A DNA stretch of 50,120 bases, taken from the NCBI GenBank assembly GCA_904395905.1, contig CAJFNZ010000052.1:1-50120 (forward strand). The letters run 5' to 3'. Source of the stretch: an uncultured Oscillospiraceae bacterium. Its GTDB lineage: Bacteria; Bacillota; Clostridia; Oscillospirales; Oscillospiraceae. Each line of letters begins with the position of its first letter. Position 1 is the stretch's first letter. The translations under genes and the position numbers were made by a program. The notes beneath the pieces are model-generated. The model made no database searches. It had not been told where the DNA came from and saw only the letters and a list, made by a program, of their open reading frames with translations. Below, in pieces: positions 26,154-34,300 of this stretch.

Positions 26154-26552
26154 ATGACGAAACGCGGAAACAAACTGCGCCTGCGGCCTCGGACGCGGGC
26201 CATTCTTCTCAGCGCCGCCCTGGCGCTGGCGGTGCTGCTGCTGACAGTCTCCCTCGGTGGTCTGGCAATTTCCAAGGAGTGGCTGCCGCGGAGCAGCGCG
26301 GCGGTCATCGGGCCGCTGGCCGTGCTGCTGGCGGCGCTGCTGGGACCCATTCCGCTGCAAAAGAGCATCGGGCGTCGGCCAATGCCGGTGGCATACGCCT
26401 TCCTGGGCGGCCTGCTGGCGGTATTGGTGGCAGGGAAGCTGCTCGTCTGGCCCGACGCCCCCATCGGAAGCTGGACCGTGCCGGCGGCAGCCCTGGCGGG
26501 CGCAACCGCTGCCGGCCTCCTGAGGAGCCGGCGGCCCAAGCGGCGCCGGTGA
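26154..26552 (+). CDS. Small four-helix membrane protein, possibly TIGR04086 family
   Basis: The 132-residue protein has basic ends and four hydrophobic segments (~17-38, ~48-64, ~78-95, ~105-120). Its size, topology and position shortly after yajC fit the TIGR04086 membrane family that accompanies yajC in many Clostridia; this is recalled, not tested. AAGGAG lies 10 nt before ATG 26154. No function is known. Confidence 0.6.
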   Translation: MTKRGNKLRLRPRTRAILLSAALALAVLLLTVSLGGLAISKEWLPRSSAAVIGPLAVLLAALLGPIPLQKSIGRRPMPVAYAFLGGLLAVLVAGKLLVWPDAPIGSWTVPAAALAGATAAGLLRSRRPKRRR

Positions 26553-26645
26553 TTTGTGCAGGATTTCCTGCGGGCGGCGCCTCAAAATTTGTGAGCCTGT
26601 CGCAGCCGGTCTTGCAGGAAATCCTGCATCATCAAGATTTAGCAG

Positions 26646-26691
26646 AAAACGCCCATCCGGCACACCACATATGGTGCCGAATGGGCGTTTT
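26646..26691 (+). terminator. Terminator upstream of the five-helix membrane protein gene
   Basis: AAAACGCCCAT/ATGGGCGTTTT is continued by CGGCAC/GTGCCG across one mismatch. The arms are A/T-tailed on both sides, so it could work in either direction. Confidence 0.85.
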
Positions 26692-26791
26692 GACAGTAGA
26701 AGCGCCCGGCTGGGTTTCGCAAGTGGACATAATGAAGTGAACATAATCCATCAGCATAATTCACAAAAAATCGGAATATCCTTCTTTTTCC

Positions 26792-26820
26792 TTGAAATTC
26801 CGGCGTTTTTGGAGTATAGT
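26792..26820 (+). promoter_or_regulatory. Sigma-A promoter for the membrane protein-xerD pair
   Basis: TTGAAA (26792-26797), 17 nt, TATAGT (26815-26820). Confidence 0.8.
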
Positions 26821-26912
26821 ATCCATGACAACACAGCTATAAATTGGTAGAAATAATTTTCCCTGCATCGGCCTGTCCCACGCTGCATACGGTGTGGTGG
26901 GAGGGGATTTGG

Positions 26913-27458
26913 ATGCACAGAGCATACTCGGCCGCTTATCCTGCGGTGCGGCAGCCGAATACTTTTTTTCGCCGTTTTCTGACCTGCTACTGTCTCGGCA
27001 CACTGTTGGGCCTGCTGGCTGCACGCGCTGCCTGGACCGCCATGGGCGGTTCCCTGGAAGCCATGTGCAGCGGCGTCGATTTGGCAGGGCGCGGGGCCCG
27101 GCTGGCCCTGCTGCGGAGCGGCGCTCTTTCCTTCCTTGTGGTTCTTTTGCTTTCCCAGCTCTCCGGCAGAGCTTTTTGGCTGATGACCTTCGTCGTGGGC
27201 AAGGCCTTCGGTACAGCGTACGTCTTCGGCGTACTGTACCTGGTCCAGCGGGGGCGTTCCCTCGGGTGGTTCCAGTGGGCCGTGCACACCGCGTTGATTC
27301 TGCCGGTTTTTTATGGGCTCCTCTGGCACTGCCAGCGGGGGCGGCTGGGAGGCAGCGGGCGCTATTGGGCTTACCACCGCCTGCTGCCGGTGCTGCTGGC
27401 GTTTGGCTATCTGCTGCTGGCGGCAGGGCTGGAGGCACTGCTGTTCGCCCGGCCATAA
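26913..27458 (+). CDS. Five-helix membrane protein, possibly SpoIIM-like
   Basis: The 181-residue protein has about five hydrophobic segments (residues ~22-43, ~66-84, ~91-112, ~119-138 and ~155-178) and a basic N-terminus. It sits 26 bp upstream of xerD, where SpoIIM, a subunit of the forespore-engulfment complex, is often found in spore formers. Size and topology are compatible, but no diagnostic motif is visible, so this is positional inference. The start at ATG 26913 is supported by GGGAGGGG about 6 nt upstream; a TTG at 26844 lacks a ribosome site. Confidence 0.55.
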   Translation: MHRAYSAAYPAVRQPNTFFRRFLTCYCLGTLLGLLAARAAWTAMGGSLEAMCSGVDLAGRGARLALLRSGALSFLVVLLLSQLSGRAFWLMTFVVGKAFGTAYVFGVLYLVQRGRSLGWFQWAVHTALILPVFYGLLWHCQRGRLGGSGRYWAYHRLLPVLLAFGYLLLAAGLEALLFARP

Positions 27459-27484
27459 ATCACCGAGGAAGAGGAAAGACGGAC

Positions 27485-28372
27485 ATGAGCAATCTGATAG
27501 ACGGATATCAGGCCTTCCTGACCGACGTCAAACAGGCATCCCCCAACACCATCGCATCCTATATGCGGGATGTCCACCAGTACGTCTCCTATCTGAATAC
27601 CGTAATGCACATGGACGTACTGGAGGCCGACCGGGATACCGTCTGCGACTACACCCACTGGCTGGCGGACCGTGGGAAGTCCCCGGCCACCATCTCCCGG
27701 ACCCTGGCCTCCCTGAAGAGCTTTTACAATTACGCCATTTCCCAGGGAGCGGCCCAGTCCAATCCCGTCCGGAACATCCACGTGGAGAAGTCCGAGAAGA
27801 AGCTGCCGCAGATCCTCACCGGCAAAGAAGTGGAACTGCTGCTGGAGCAGCCCAAGTGCACCGACTTGAAGGGCTACCGGGACAAGGCCATGCTGGAGCT
27901 GCTCTATGCCACCGGAATCCGGGTCACGGAGCTGATTTCCCTGAACGTCAGCGACGTGAGCCTGACGGGCAGCTTTATCAAGTGCACCAGCAACCAGCGG
28001 ATGCGGATTATCCCGCTGTATCCGGCGGCCGTCAAAGCCCTGGGGGACTACATCAACGAGATCCGCCCGAAGCTCATCGCCGACCCGGAGGAGACCAGCC
28101 TTTTCGTCAACCTCAGCGGGGAACGGATGTCCCGGCAGGGCTTCTGGAAGATTATCAAGCACTACCAGGAGACGGCCAAGATTGACAAGGACATCACGCC
28201 CCACACCCTCCGCCACAGCTTCGCGGCCCATCTCCTGGAGAACGGCGCCGATTTGCGCTCCATTCAGGAGATGCTGGGCCACAGCGACATTTCCTCCACC
28301 CAGATTTACGCCCAGCTGGTCAAGCAGAATCTCAAAAACGTCTACAACAAATTCCATCCCAAAGCCCAATAA
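27485..28372 (+). CDS. xerD: Tyrosine recombinase XerD
   Basis: The 295-residue site-specific recombinase resolves chromosome dimers at dif together with a partner Xer. The N-terminal SAM-like DNA-binding domain (~1-85) precedes the catalytic domain with Arg in TGIRVTEL (~145), HTLRH (~240-244), LGHSDISSTQIY with the second His (~266) and the nucleophile Tyr (~275). Length is exactly that of XerC/XerD. ATG 27485 follows GAGGAAAG and lies 26 bp after the membrane protein gene. A second Xer-type gene lies 2.5 kb downstream. Confidence 0.93.
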   Translation: MSNLIDGYQAFLTDVKQASPNTIASYMRDVHQYVSYLNTVMHMDVLEADRDTVCDYTHWLADRGKSPATISRTLASLKSFYNYAISQGAAQSNPVRNIHVEKSEKKLPQILTGKEVELLLEQPKCTDLKGYRDKAMLELLYATGIRVTELISLNVSDVSLTGSFIKCTSNQRMRIIPLYPAAVKALGDYINEIRPKLIADPEETSLFVNLSGERMSRQGFWKIIKHYQETAKIDKDITPHTLRHSFAAHLLENGADLRSIQEMLGHSDISSTQIYAQLVKQNLKNVYNKFHPKAQ

Positions 28373-28418
28373 ACAGCACCCCGTCGGCCGGTGGTATTTC
28401 CGGCCAGCGGGGTGCTGT
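28373..28418. terminator. Terminator between convergent xerD and XRE regulator genes
   Basis: ACAGCACCCC/GGGGTGCTGT is strengthened by CGGCCGG/CCGGCC inside. The only T-tract (TTTATT) lies on the minus-strand side, favouring termination of the XRE gene. Confidence 0.75.
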
Positions 28419-28447
28419 CTGATTCAGAAAATATCGCGATGAAACCG

Positions 28448-29194
28448 TCAGTGGAACAGCCGCAGCAGCGCGGCCGCCAGCGCGCGAACCGGCCGCCAGA
28501 CGCCCTGCCGGGCCAGAAACTCCGCGGCCACAGCCGGCGTTGTCCCGGAGAGCAGCAGGGTGTGGGCGCCCGCCGCATCCAGGCCCACAGCCACCTGGCC
28601 GGCGGCCGCCGCGCCGACAGCCAGCTTCCAGCCCACGGCGGAGGCGCCGAAGGCGAAGATCCCGACAGCCGTGGCGCCCAGGGCCAGGCCCCCCAGGGAG
28701 ACCGCTCCCAGGGCCAGGAGGCCCAGGCTAATCATCCCCAGGGAAACGACGCCTGCCGACATCAGCCCCACAGAGACCACACCCACTGCAAAGTTGCCGA
28801 TGGCCACAATGCCCACGGCGGCGCTGCTCCGGCAGGGCCACCGGGCGTGGGAGAACCGGATGGACACCAGGGGCAGCCCCAACAGCCGGCAGCGGCTGGT
28901 GTAGCTGTACACCGAGAGGGCATCCGAGAGGGTCCGGCGGAACCGTTCCGCGTCTCCCTGGGCGTCCTGCGCCGTGGACGCCGCCTCGGGCGCGTCCAGG
29001 TAATCCTTGAGCAGATAGTCCACCGGGACCCGGAAGAGCTCCGAGAGCGCCACCAGCTTGGAAATCTCCGGCATGGCCGCGTTGGACTCCCACTTGCTCA
29101 CCGACTGGCGGGTGACGCCCAGCCGGTCGGCCAGCTGTTCCTGGGAGAGGCCGCCCTGTCGGCGGAGAAGCTGGAGTTTTTCAGAAAACGTCAT
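28448..29194 (-). CDS. XRE-family regulator with glycine-periodic pentapeptide tail
   Basis: The 248-residue protein begins with a Cro/C1-type helix-turn-helix (~3-60; GLSQEQLADRLGVTRQSVSKWE). After a linker (~62-122) comes a block of about 13 consecutive five-residue units with Gly at the third position (for example AVGVV-SVGLM-SAGVV-SLGMI). Such periodicity suggests either a beta-solenoid or a packed membrane-associated structure. It is not the classic A(D/N)LxX pentapeptide repeat. The start at 29194 is chosen from AAAGGAGAG 11 nt upstream; a start at 29233 lacks one. Target genes are unknown. Confidence 0.8.
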   Translation of the reverse strand: MTFSEKLQLLRRQGGLSQEQLADRLGVTRQSVSKWESNAAMPEISKLVALSELFRVPVDYLLKDYLDAPEAASTAQDAQGDAERFRRTLSDALSVYSYTSRCRLLGLPLVSIRFSHARWPCRSSAAVGIVAIGNFAVGVVSVGLMSAGVVSLGMISLGLLALGAVSLGGLALGATAVGIFAFGASAVGWKLAVGAAAAGQVAVGLDAAGAHTLLLSGTTPAVAAEFLARQGVWRPVRALAAALLRLFH

Positions 29195-29337
29195 ATCGAT
29201 TTGTTCTCTCCTTTCCCTGACAGCATACCGCATCCGGGCCGTTGCCGCAAGAACCTGGCGGCTGGCATCCTGTCAACCGGCGGTTGCAGGCGCCATTTTC
29301 CCGGCTTGGAGCCGGAGCAGGGAAGGGGAGTCACCTG

Positions 29338-30315
29338 TCAGACGCCGGTCATGGCCTCCAGAACCCGGTACTGCTGTTCGGAGAGGGTCTTCTTCATGGC
29401 CAGGCCCTCAGCCATGTCCACGTCCTCCAGGACGCCGCGGACGGCGCAGATGAGCCGGTTGGTGTGGCCCTCCGCCAGGACCTCCACGGCCTGGTAGCCC
29501 ATCCGGGTCGCCATAACCCGGTCCCGGGCCGAGGGGGTGCCGCCCCGCTGGATGTGTCCCAGCACCGTCACCCGGGGGTCCAGGGCGATGGTGTCCTTGA
29601 TTCTCTGGCCGATTTCCATGGCGCTGGCCGCGCCCTCGGCCACCACAATCACGTAGTGGGTCTTGTCCCGGAGGCGGGAGATGCGGATCTTCTCCACCAC
29701 ATCGTTTTCAAAGTCCAGCGGCTTCTCCGGCACCAGCACCGCCGTCGCACCCACAGCCAGGCCCACATACAAGGCCAGATGGCCGGCATTGCGTCCCATG
29801 ACCTCCACGACGGAACAGCGCTCATGGGACTGCATGGTGTCGCGGAGCTTGTCGATGGCCTCCACAGCGGTGTTGGAGGCGGTGTCGTAACCCAGGGTGT
29901 AGTCGGTGCAGGCGATGTCGTTGTCGATGGTCGCCGGGACGCCCACCACGGAGATGCCGTACTGGGAGAGGGCCTGGCAGCCCCGGAAGGTGCCGTCGCC
30001 GCCGATGGCCACAATGCCGTCCAGCCCCAGCAGCCTGCAGGTGTTGACCGCCTGAAGCTGGCCGGCCTCCGTCATGAACTCCTGGCTCCGGGCCGTGTAC
30101 AGCATGGTGCCGCCGCTGCTGATGATGTGGTTGACGCTGCTGGCATTCATTTTGAGAATATCCCCGTGAATCAGGCCGTTCCAGCCCCGGCGAATTCCGA
30201 CACATTCGATGCCCCGGTAGATGGCCGTTCGCACAACCGAGCGGATGGCGGCGTTCATGCCCGGCGCATCGCCGCCGCTGGTCAGGACGCCAATTCGTCT
30301 CACCGCATTTTTCAT
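29338..30315 (-). CDS. pfkA: ATP-dependent 6-phosphofructokinase
   Basis: The 325-residue glycolytic enzyme phosphorylates fructose 6-phosphate. Motifs present are the ATP site TSGGDAPGMN (~9-18), IGGDGTFRG (the Gly after GGD favours ATP over pyrophosphate), the catalytic PATIDND (~126-132), MGRNAGHLA and GHIQRGGTPSARDR (~245-258). ATG 30315 follows AGAGGTG and begins MKNAVRRIGVLTSGG, the normal family start. It is monocistronic and divergent from the second Xer gene. Confidence 0.97.
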   Translation of the reverse strand: MKNAVRRIGVLTSGGDAPGMNAAIRSVVRTAIYRGIECVGIRRGWNGLIHGDILKMNASSVNHIISSGGTMLYTARSQEFMTEAGQLQAVNTCRLLGLDGIVAIGGDGTFRGCQALSQYGISVVGVPATIDNDIACTDYTLGYDTASNTAVEAIDKLRDTMQSHERCSVVEVMGRNAGHLALYVGLAVGATAVLVPEKPLDFENDVVEKIRISRLRDKTHYVIVVAEGAASAMEIGQRIKDTIALDPRVTVLGHIQRGGTPSARDRVMATRMGYQAVEVLAEGHTNRLICAVRGVLEDVDMAEGLAMKKTLSEQQYRVLEAMTGV

Positions 30316-30644
30316 GATGAATCGCACCTCTTTCGATAGACATTGCATTGGAGAAAACGGCCCTGTCCGCAGCACAAACAGGCAGAGTCCAGAATCGGGA
30401 AGGCCGTCGGATTTCGGCGGATAGAGGAGTGCCGCACCACCCGGGACGCATTTCCAAATACACCGCCATTATAATTATCTTAGTACGGCGGCCAGGAAAA
30501 GTAAATTGTCAATCCTGCCGATTGTGATGGGCATCTTTCCGGTTGCGGCGGGTAGAATTCTGTGCAACTCTCCAAAATATCGCAACGGGATGGCGCACAG
30601 GACGGCACAACGACGGAACTCGGACCGCTTTGCGGCGGTGGCCC

Positions 30645-30673
30645 TTGACGCTGCCGGACCCTTGTGGTACGAT
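30645..30673 (+). promoter_or_regulatory. Sigma-A promoter for the second Xer-type gene
   Basis: TTGACG (30645-30650), 17 nt, TACGAT (30668-30673). It predicts a leader of about 155 nt. Confidence 0.75.
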
Positions 30674-30771
30674 GAACGCAGTTTACAGCGTGGGAGGGAT
30701 GGAACCGTCGTGGCGGGCGAAACCGTATCAAGTTTCGGCAGCAAGCGCACCACCGCCAGGGGGCTGCATCC

Positions 30772-30805
30772 CGAACGCAACAAAATAAAAATTTTGTTGC
30801 GTTCG
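30772..30805 (+). repeat. 15-bp perfect inverted repeat in the Xer gene leader
   Basis: CGAACGCAACAAAAT (30772-30786) and its exact reverse complement (30791-30805) enclose AAAA. It lies 32 bp before the start codon, with no T-run after it, so it is not a standard terminator. Confidence 0.9.
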
Positions 30806-30837
30806 CAGTGGTACCTTCGCAGTGGGAGGAATCTGTG

Positions 30838-31845
30838 ATGGAGTTTCAACGGGACTGCCCGCAGGTGCTGCGGGAGTTTTTAAGCTACGACGAGACCATC
30901 CGCGGCCAGTCGCCGCGGACCATTTCGGAATACTATCTGGACCTGCGGATGTTCTTTCGCTTTATGAAGCTCATCAAGCAGGATATGCCCTACAACACGC
31001 CGCTGGAGGAAATCTCAATCCGCGACGTGGACCTGAACTTCATCCGGTCCATCACCGTGACCGACATCTACGATTTCCTCTCGTACCTGGCCAACGACCG
31101 GACGCCGGAACCGGACCGCCCGGCCGGAGATGCCGGCATCGGCTCGGCAGCCCGGGCGCGGAAGCTGTCGGCCATCAAGGCCTTCTTCAAGTATCTGACG
31201 GTCCGGACCAAGCAGCTGGACGAAAATCCGGTCCAGGATTTGGAGTTTCCCAAGCTGCGGAAGTCCCTGCCCAAATATCTGACCCTGGAGGAATCCCAGC
31301 GGCTTCTGGAGGCCGTCCAGGGACCCAACGCCAAGCGGGACCTGGCGATTCTGATGATTTTCCTCAACTGCGGGATCCGCCGCTCGGAGCTGGTGGGCCT
31401 GAACCTGTCGGACGTCTATGAGGACCGGATCCGGGTCGTCGGCAAGGGCAACAAGGAGCGCATCGTCTACATGGGCAGCAGCTGCAAGCGGGCCATCGAC
31501 GACTATCTGGTGGAGCGACGCAAGACGACCCTCTCCGACGACCGGGCGCTGTTCGGCTCCCGGGACGGCAACCGCATCAGCGTCAGCGCCGTCCACCGTC
31601 TGGTCAAAAAGCATCTGCTGGCCGCCGGCCTGGACGCCACGCAGTTCTCCGCCCACAAGCTGCGGCACACGGCCGCGACGCTGATGCTCTCCGGCGGTGT
31701 GGACGTGCGGACCCTCCAGGAGGTGCTGGGACACGAGCATCTGAACACCACGCAAATTTATACGCATATTGAGAACACGGAGCTGAAAATTGCAGCTGAG
31801 GCCAATCCCCTGTCGAAAATTCCACTGAAAAAGGCTGACTCCTGA
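30838..31845 (+). CDS. XerC-like tyrosine recombinase
   Basis: The 335-residue tyrosine recombinase has an N-terminal core-binding domain (~10-130) that carries an insertion of about 20 residues relative to XerC/XerD (RTPEPDRPAGDAGIGSAARA region). The catalytic domain has CGIRRSEL (Arg ~184), HKLRHTAATLML (~278-289), LGHEHLNTTQIY (His ~304, Tyr ~313). It is probably the partner of the XerD at 27485, or an accessory Xer. Nothing around it suggests an integron, prophage or conjugative element. GGGAGGA precedes ATG 30838. Confidence 0.85.
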   Translation: MEFQRDCPQVLREFLSYDETIRGQSPRTISEYYLDLRMFFRFMKLIKQDMPYNTPLEEISIRDVDLNFIRSITVTDIYDFLSYLANDRTPEPDRPAGDAGIGSAARARKLSAIKAFFKYLTVRTKQLDENPVQDLEFPKLRKSLPKYLTLEESQRLLEAVQGPNAKRDLAILMIFLNCGIRRSELVGLNLSDVYEDRIRVVGKGNKERIVYMGSSCKRAIDDYLVERRKTTLSDDRALFGSRDGNRISVSAVHRLVKKHLLAAGLDATQFSAHKLRHTAATLMLSGGVDVRTLQEVLGHEHLNTTQIYTHIENTELKIAAEANPLSKIPLKKADS

Positions 31846-31910
31846 CGGGATACTCCCCACTTTTCCGTCCGTGTGCCGCTGCACAATTTTTGTTTTTCGG
31901 GGGATCCTTG

Positions 31911-31939
31911 TTGAATCTTCCACGGGAATCTGCTATAAT
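31911..31939 (+). promoter_or_regulatory. Sigma-A promoter for the E2-like gene
   Basis: TTGAAT (31911-31916), 17 nt, consensus TATAAT (31934-31939). Confidence 0.85.
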
Positions 31940-31970
31940 GGCCCCATTCAAACGAGAAAGAGTTGATGAG

Positions 31971-32888
31971 ATGGATACGACAAAGCGCCGCCTGGGTGAC
32001 CGGCGGGATGGAGTCTGGCTGCGGGATCTGGACGCTATGCACGCTTTCACCCCGTATCTGTATCCCAACCGGGCCGACAATGAGGCGTTCATCCGCGACG
32101 TCATCGATTTGACCCAGGTGGATGAATATCTGGCCAAGAAAAATGCGGATAATCCGGAAATGGCCTACAAGCTGTTCCACGTGATTCTGGCGGCGGTGGT
32201 CCGCGTGGTGACGCTGCGTCCGAAGATGAATCGGTTCATCCAGGGGTTCCGGACGTATCAGCGGCGGGAGCTGACCACGGCCTTTGTCGTCAAAAAGCAG
32301 TTCGCCGATGAGGCCCATGAGGCCCTCGCCTATCTGTCCTTTCATGAGCAGGACACCATCGACACCATCCACGCCCGGATTCTCGAGGAAATCACCAACT
32401 GCCGCAGTGACAAGCTGGACAACTCCACCGCCGGCATGGACGCGCTGTCCAAGCTGCCCCGGTTCGTGCTCCGCTTCGTCATGTGGATCCTCCACCGGCT
32501 GGATTTCTATGGAAAGGTCCCCTACTTTCTCATCAAGACCGACCCCAACTATGCCTCGGTGTTTTTCTCCAACCTGGGTTCCATCAAGCTCCAGGCCGGA
32601 TACCACCATCTTTGCAACTGGGGCACCAATTCCCTGTTTGTCACCATCGGCGAGATGAAAATGCGGCCGATATTTGCCGCCGACGGCACGTATGAGATGC
32701 GCAACACGGTGGAAATCGGCCTGACGGTGGACGAGCGCATCGCCGACGGCTACTACTACTCCGGCACCGTGCGGCTGCTGAAGTACCTGATGGCCCACCC
32801 GGAGCTGCTGGAGCAGCCCTCGGGCACCCCGGTGGACTACGACCCGCGGAAGAGCGCCTCCCAGCCGCCTGCGGCGCAGGAAGCGTGA
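31971..32888 (+). CDS. 2-oxoacid dehydrogenase E2/CAT-fold acyltransferase homologue
   Basis: The 305-residue protein matches the catalytic domain of dihydrolipoyl acyltransferases (CAT fold) without lipoyl or E1/E3-binding domains. The family's C-terminal active-site motif (D-H-R-x-x-D-G) reads DERIADG (~266-272): the catalytic His is Glu, while the final Asp-Gly is kept. Middle-region segments such as VFFSNLGSI and the following HHLCNWGTNSLFVTIGEM match E2 domains. No dehydrogenase subunits are nearby. It may be a stand-alone acyltransferase with altered chemistry or a non-catalytic homologue. ATG 31971 is preceded only by a weak GAAAGAG site. Confidence 0.8.
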   Translation: MDTTKRRLGDRRDGVWLRDLDAMHAFTPYLYPNRADNEAFIRDVIDLTQVDEYLAKKNADNPEMAYKLFHVILAAVVRVVTLRPKMNRFIQGFRTYQRRELTTAFVVKKQFADEAHEALAYLSFHEQDTIDTIHARILEEITNCRSDKLDNSTAGMDALSKLPRFVLRFVMWILHRLDFYGKVPYFLIKTDPNYASVFFSNLGSIKLQAGYHHLCNWGTNSLFVTIGEMKMRPIFAADGTYEMRNTVEIGLTVDERIADGYYYSGTVRLLKYLMAHPELLEQPSGTPVDYDPRKSASQPPAAQEA

Positions 32889-32920
32889 CGGCGGTCTCTC
32901 CCATCGAATGTTTCAAACAG

Positions 32921-32963
32921 ACGCCGGCCGGACAGCCCGATTGGGGGCCTGTCCGGCCGGCGT
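32921..32963. terminator. Terminator between the E2-like gene and the minus-strand unknown gene
   Basis: A perfect 15-bp stem ACGCCGGCCGGACAG/CTGTCCGGCCGGCGT with a 13-nt loop. The + strand tail is only moderately T-rich (GTTGTGTTTG). Confidence 0.8.
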
Positions 32964-32989
32964 GTTGTGTTTGACGGGTCGCGTCTCCC

Positions 32990-34165
32990 CTATAAGCTCC
33001 GGATCTGCGATGCCTCGAACTGTGTCAGGCTCTCCAGCGCCCACAGGTGTTTTCCGGGCGCAAAGGTGACAGTATATTGGCTGACTTCGTTCGAGCCGGC
33101 GTGTTGGGCTTCCGGACAGAACAGGCAGATTCCCTTCAGCTGGATGGCGCTGGGGCGGTTCCGGGAGTCAGCATTGCCCCAGAGGTTGTAATACCGCAGT
33201 TCGTCGGTGCCCAGCATCGGGAAAACCAGGACGGCTTCGCCGATTTTTTGGTCATCTTTGAAAATCTCCGCCACGACAGAGCCGTCGGCAAAGTAATCCA
33301 CCCCGTCCAGTTGGAAGGCCGTGTACGATGAAAGATTCATCTCCGTGGTCACCTCCAGCGAGCCGGTTTGTCGCGCACCGGATTTGCAGAGGCGCACACG
33401 GGTGTTCCGGAATTTCAGTTTCTCAAACACTTCGCCCTTGGAAAGAGGCGCCATTTGTTTGCCCTCCATCCGCTGGATAACTTCTGCGCATTTGCGAAGA
33501 TTTCTCTTTGTCTGCATATCCAGGGAAACCATCAACTGGTTATGGGCTTGGACACCCTGGTTGTACGACTCCACCGCGGCGTTCTGCCTGGCTGTGCTGG
33601 CCAGCGACGCCATGGCGGGCACCGCCCCGCCGATGCCCGCGGCCATACCGGCCTGAATCATGCCGTCGGAGGTCTTTTTCGGCTGGCGCAGGTGGAGCGG
33701 CTGGCTGCTGCTGCCCTCCATCCGACGCTTCCAGTCGTTCAACATGGCCAGGGGCTTGTCCAGGCCCTCGAGGTCCTCGTAGGCCGTCAGCTCAGCGGCC
33801 GCCTTCTCTTCGAGTTTCCGCTGGGCCTGCTGGATTTTTTGCTTCCCCTCCTCGGTTGCCGCGTGACTGTGAAAGACGTCCCGCAGCAGCACCTTTGTCT
33901 CCCCGATGAAGAGATTCTGACTTTCCGGCACCAGCTTGCACTGGTGGGCGATTTTCAATGCCTGGTGCTGCCATGCAGCGATGTTGATGTCCAAAATTCC
34001 AGCGGCAATGCAGCCGTCAAAAAAGGCGGCCTCCCGCTGGGGCTTTTCCCGGGCAGCCAAATCCTTTGCCTCCTGTTCCCGCTTGTCCCGGAGGGGCTTG
34101 AGCAAACGGTTGACCGCAAAGTACACGATTACCAGGCCGAAGAAAATCAGAAAACCGACTTCCAT
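32990..34165 (-). CDS. Membrane-anchored protein of unknown function
   Basis: The 391-residue protein has one N-terminal membrane segment (~3-20) followed by a basic stretch, so the bulk is probably cytoplasmic. Residues ~25-150 are helical and charged with coiled-coil character, ~165-195 is Gly/Ala-rich (GMAAGIGGAVPAMASLAS), and the last ~130 residues are beta-rich. I recognise no family. GGGAGGGAG lies 6 nt upstream of the ATG at 34165. It lies downstream of radA on the same strand but 135 bp away, so co-transcription is uncertain. Confidence 0.65.
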   Translation of the reverse strand: MEVGFLIFFGLVIVYFAVNRLLKPLRDKREQEAKDLAAREKPQREAAFFDGCIAAGILDINIAAWQHQALKIAHQCKLVPESQNLFIGETKVLLRDVFHSHAATEEGKQKIQQAQRKLEEKAAAELTAYEDLEGLDKPLAMLNDWKRRMEGSSSQPLHLRQPKKTSDGMIQAGMAAGIGGAVPAMASLASTARQNAAVESYNQGVQAHNQLMVSLDMQTKRNLRKCAEVIQRMEGKQMAPLSKGEVFEKLKFRNTRVRLCKSGARQTGSLEVTTEMNLSSYTAFQLDGVDYFADGSVVAEIFKDDQKIGEAVLVFPMLGTDELRYYNLWGNADSRNRPSAIQLKGICLFCPEAQHAGSNEVSQYTVTFAPGKHLWALESLTQFEASQIRSL

Positions 34166-34300
34166 CTGTTCTCCCTCCCAATTTGTATTTTCTAGACGTT
34201 GGAAATGGATGGGTCTCTGCCGGTATCATACCCCGCCGCCCCGGAAAATGCAACCCCTATTCCGGTGCGGCAGCTTGTCCGAAAGGAAGGGCGTCAGCCT

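Larger units (their letters stand above)
26553..26912. other. Intergenic region with paired palindromes, terminator and promoter
   Basis: These 360 bp hold no gene. GCAGGATTTCCTGC (26558-26571) and its reverse complement GCAGGAAATCCTGC (26614-26627) form a 14-bp inverted repeat, and each copy is also nearly self-complementary. A terminator (26646-26691) and a promoter (26792-26820) follow. Confidence 0.8.
30316..30837. other. Divergent intergenic region between pfkA and the second Xer gene
   Basis: These 522 bp hold no convincing gene. A -10-like ATTATAAT at 30468-30475 could serve pfkA (minus strand) but has no good -35. The right half contains the promoter and hairpin leader of the Xer gene, listed separately. 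Confidence 0.7.

Noticed and set aside
30672-30788. Leader peptide ORF upstream of the second Xer gene
   Set aside because: The ATG overlaps the -10 box, there is no usable ribosome site for it or the internal ATG, and the composition shows no regulatory codon run.
27485-31845. Integrated element suggested by two tyrosine recombinases
   Set aside because: No phage, conjugation or cargo genes, tRNA target or att repeats are seen, and pfkA between them is a core gene.
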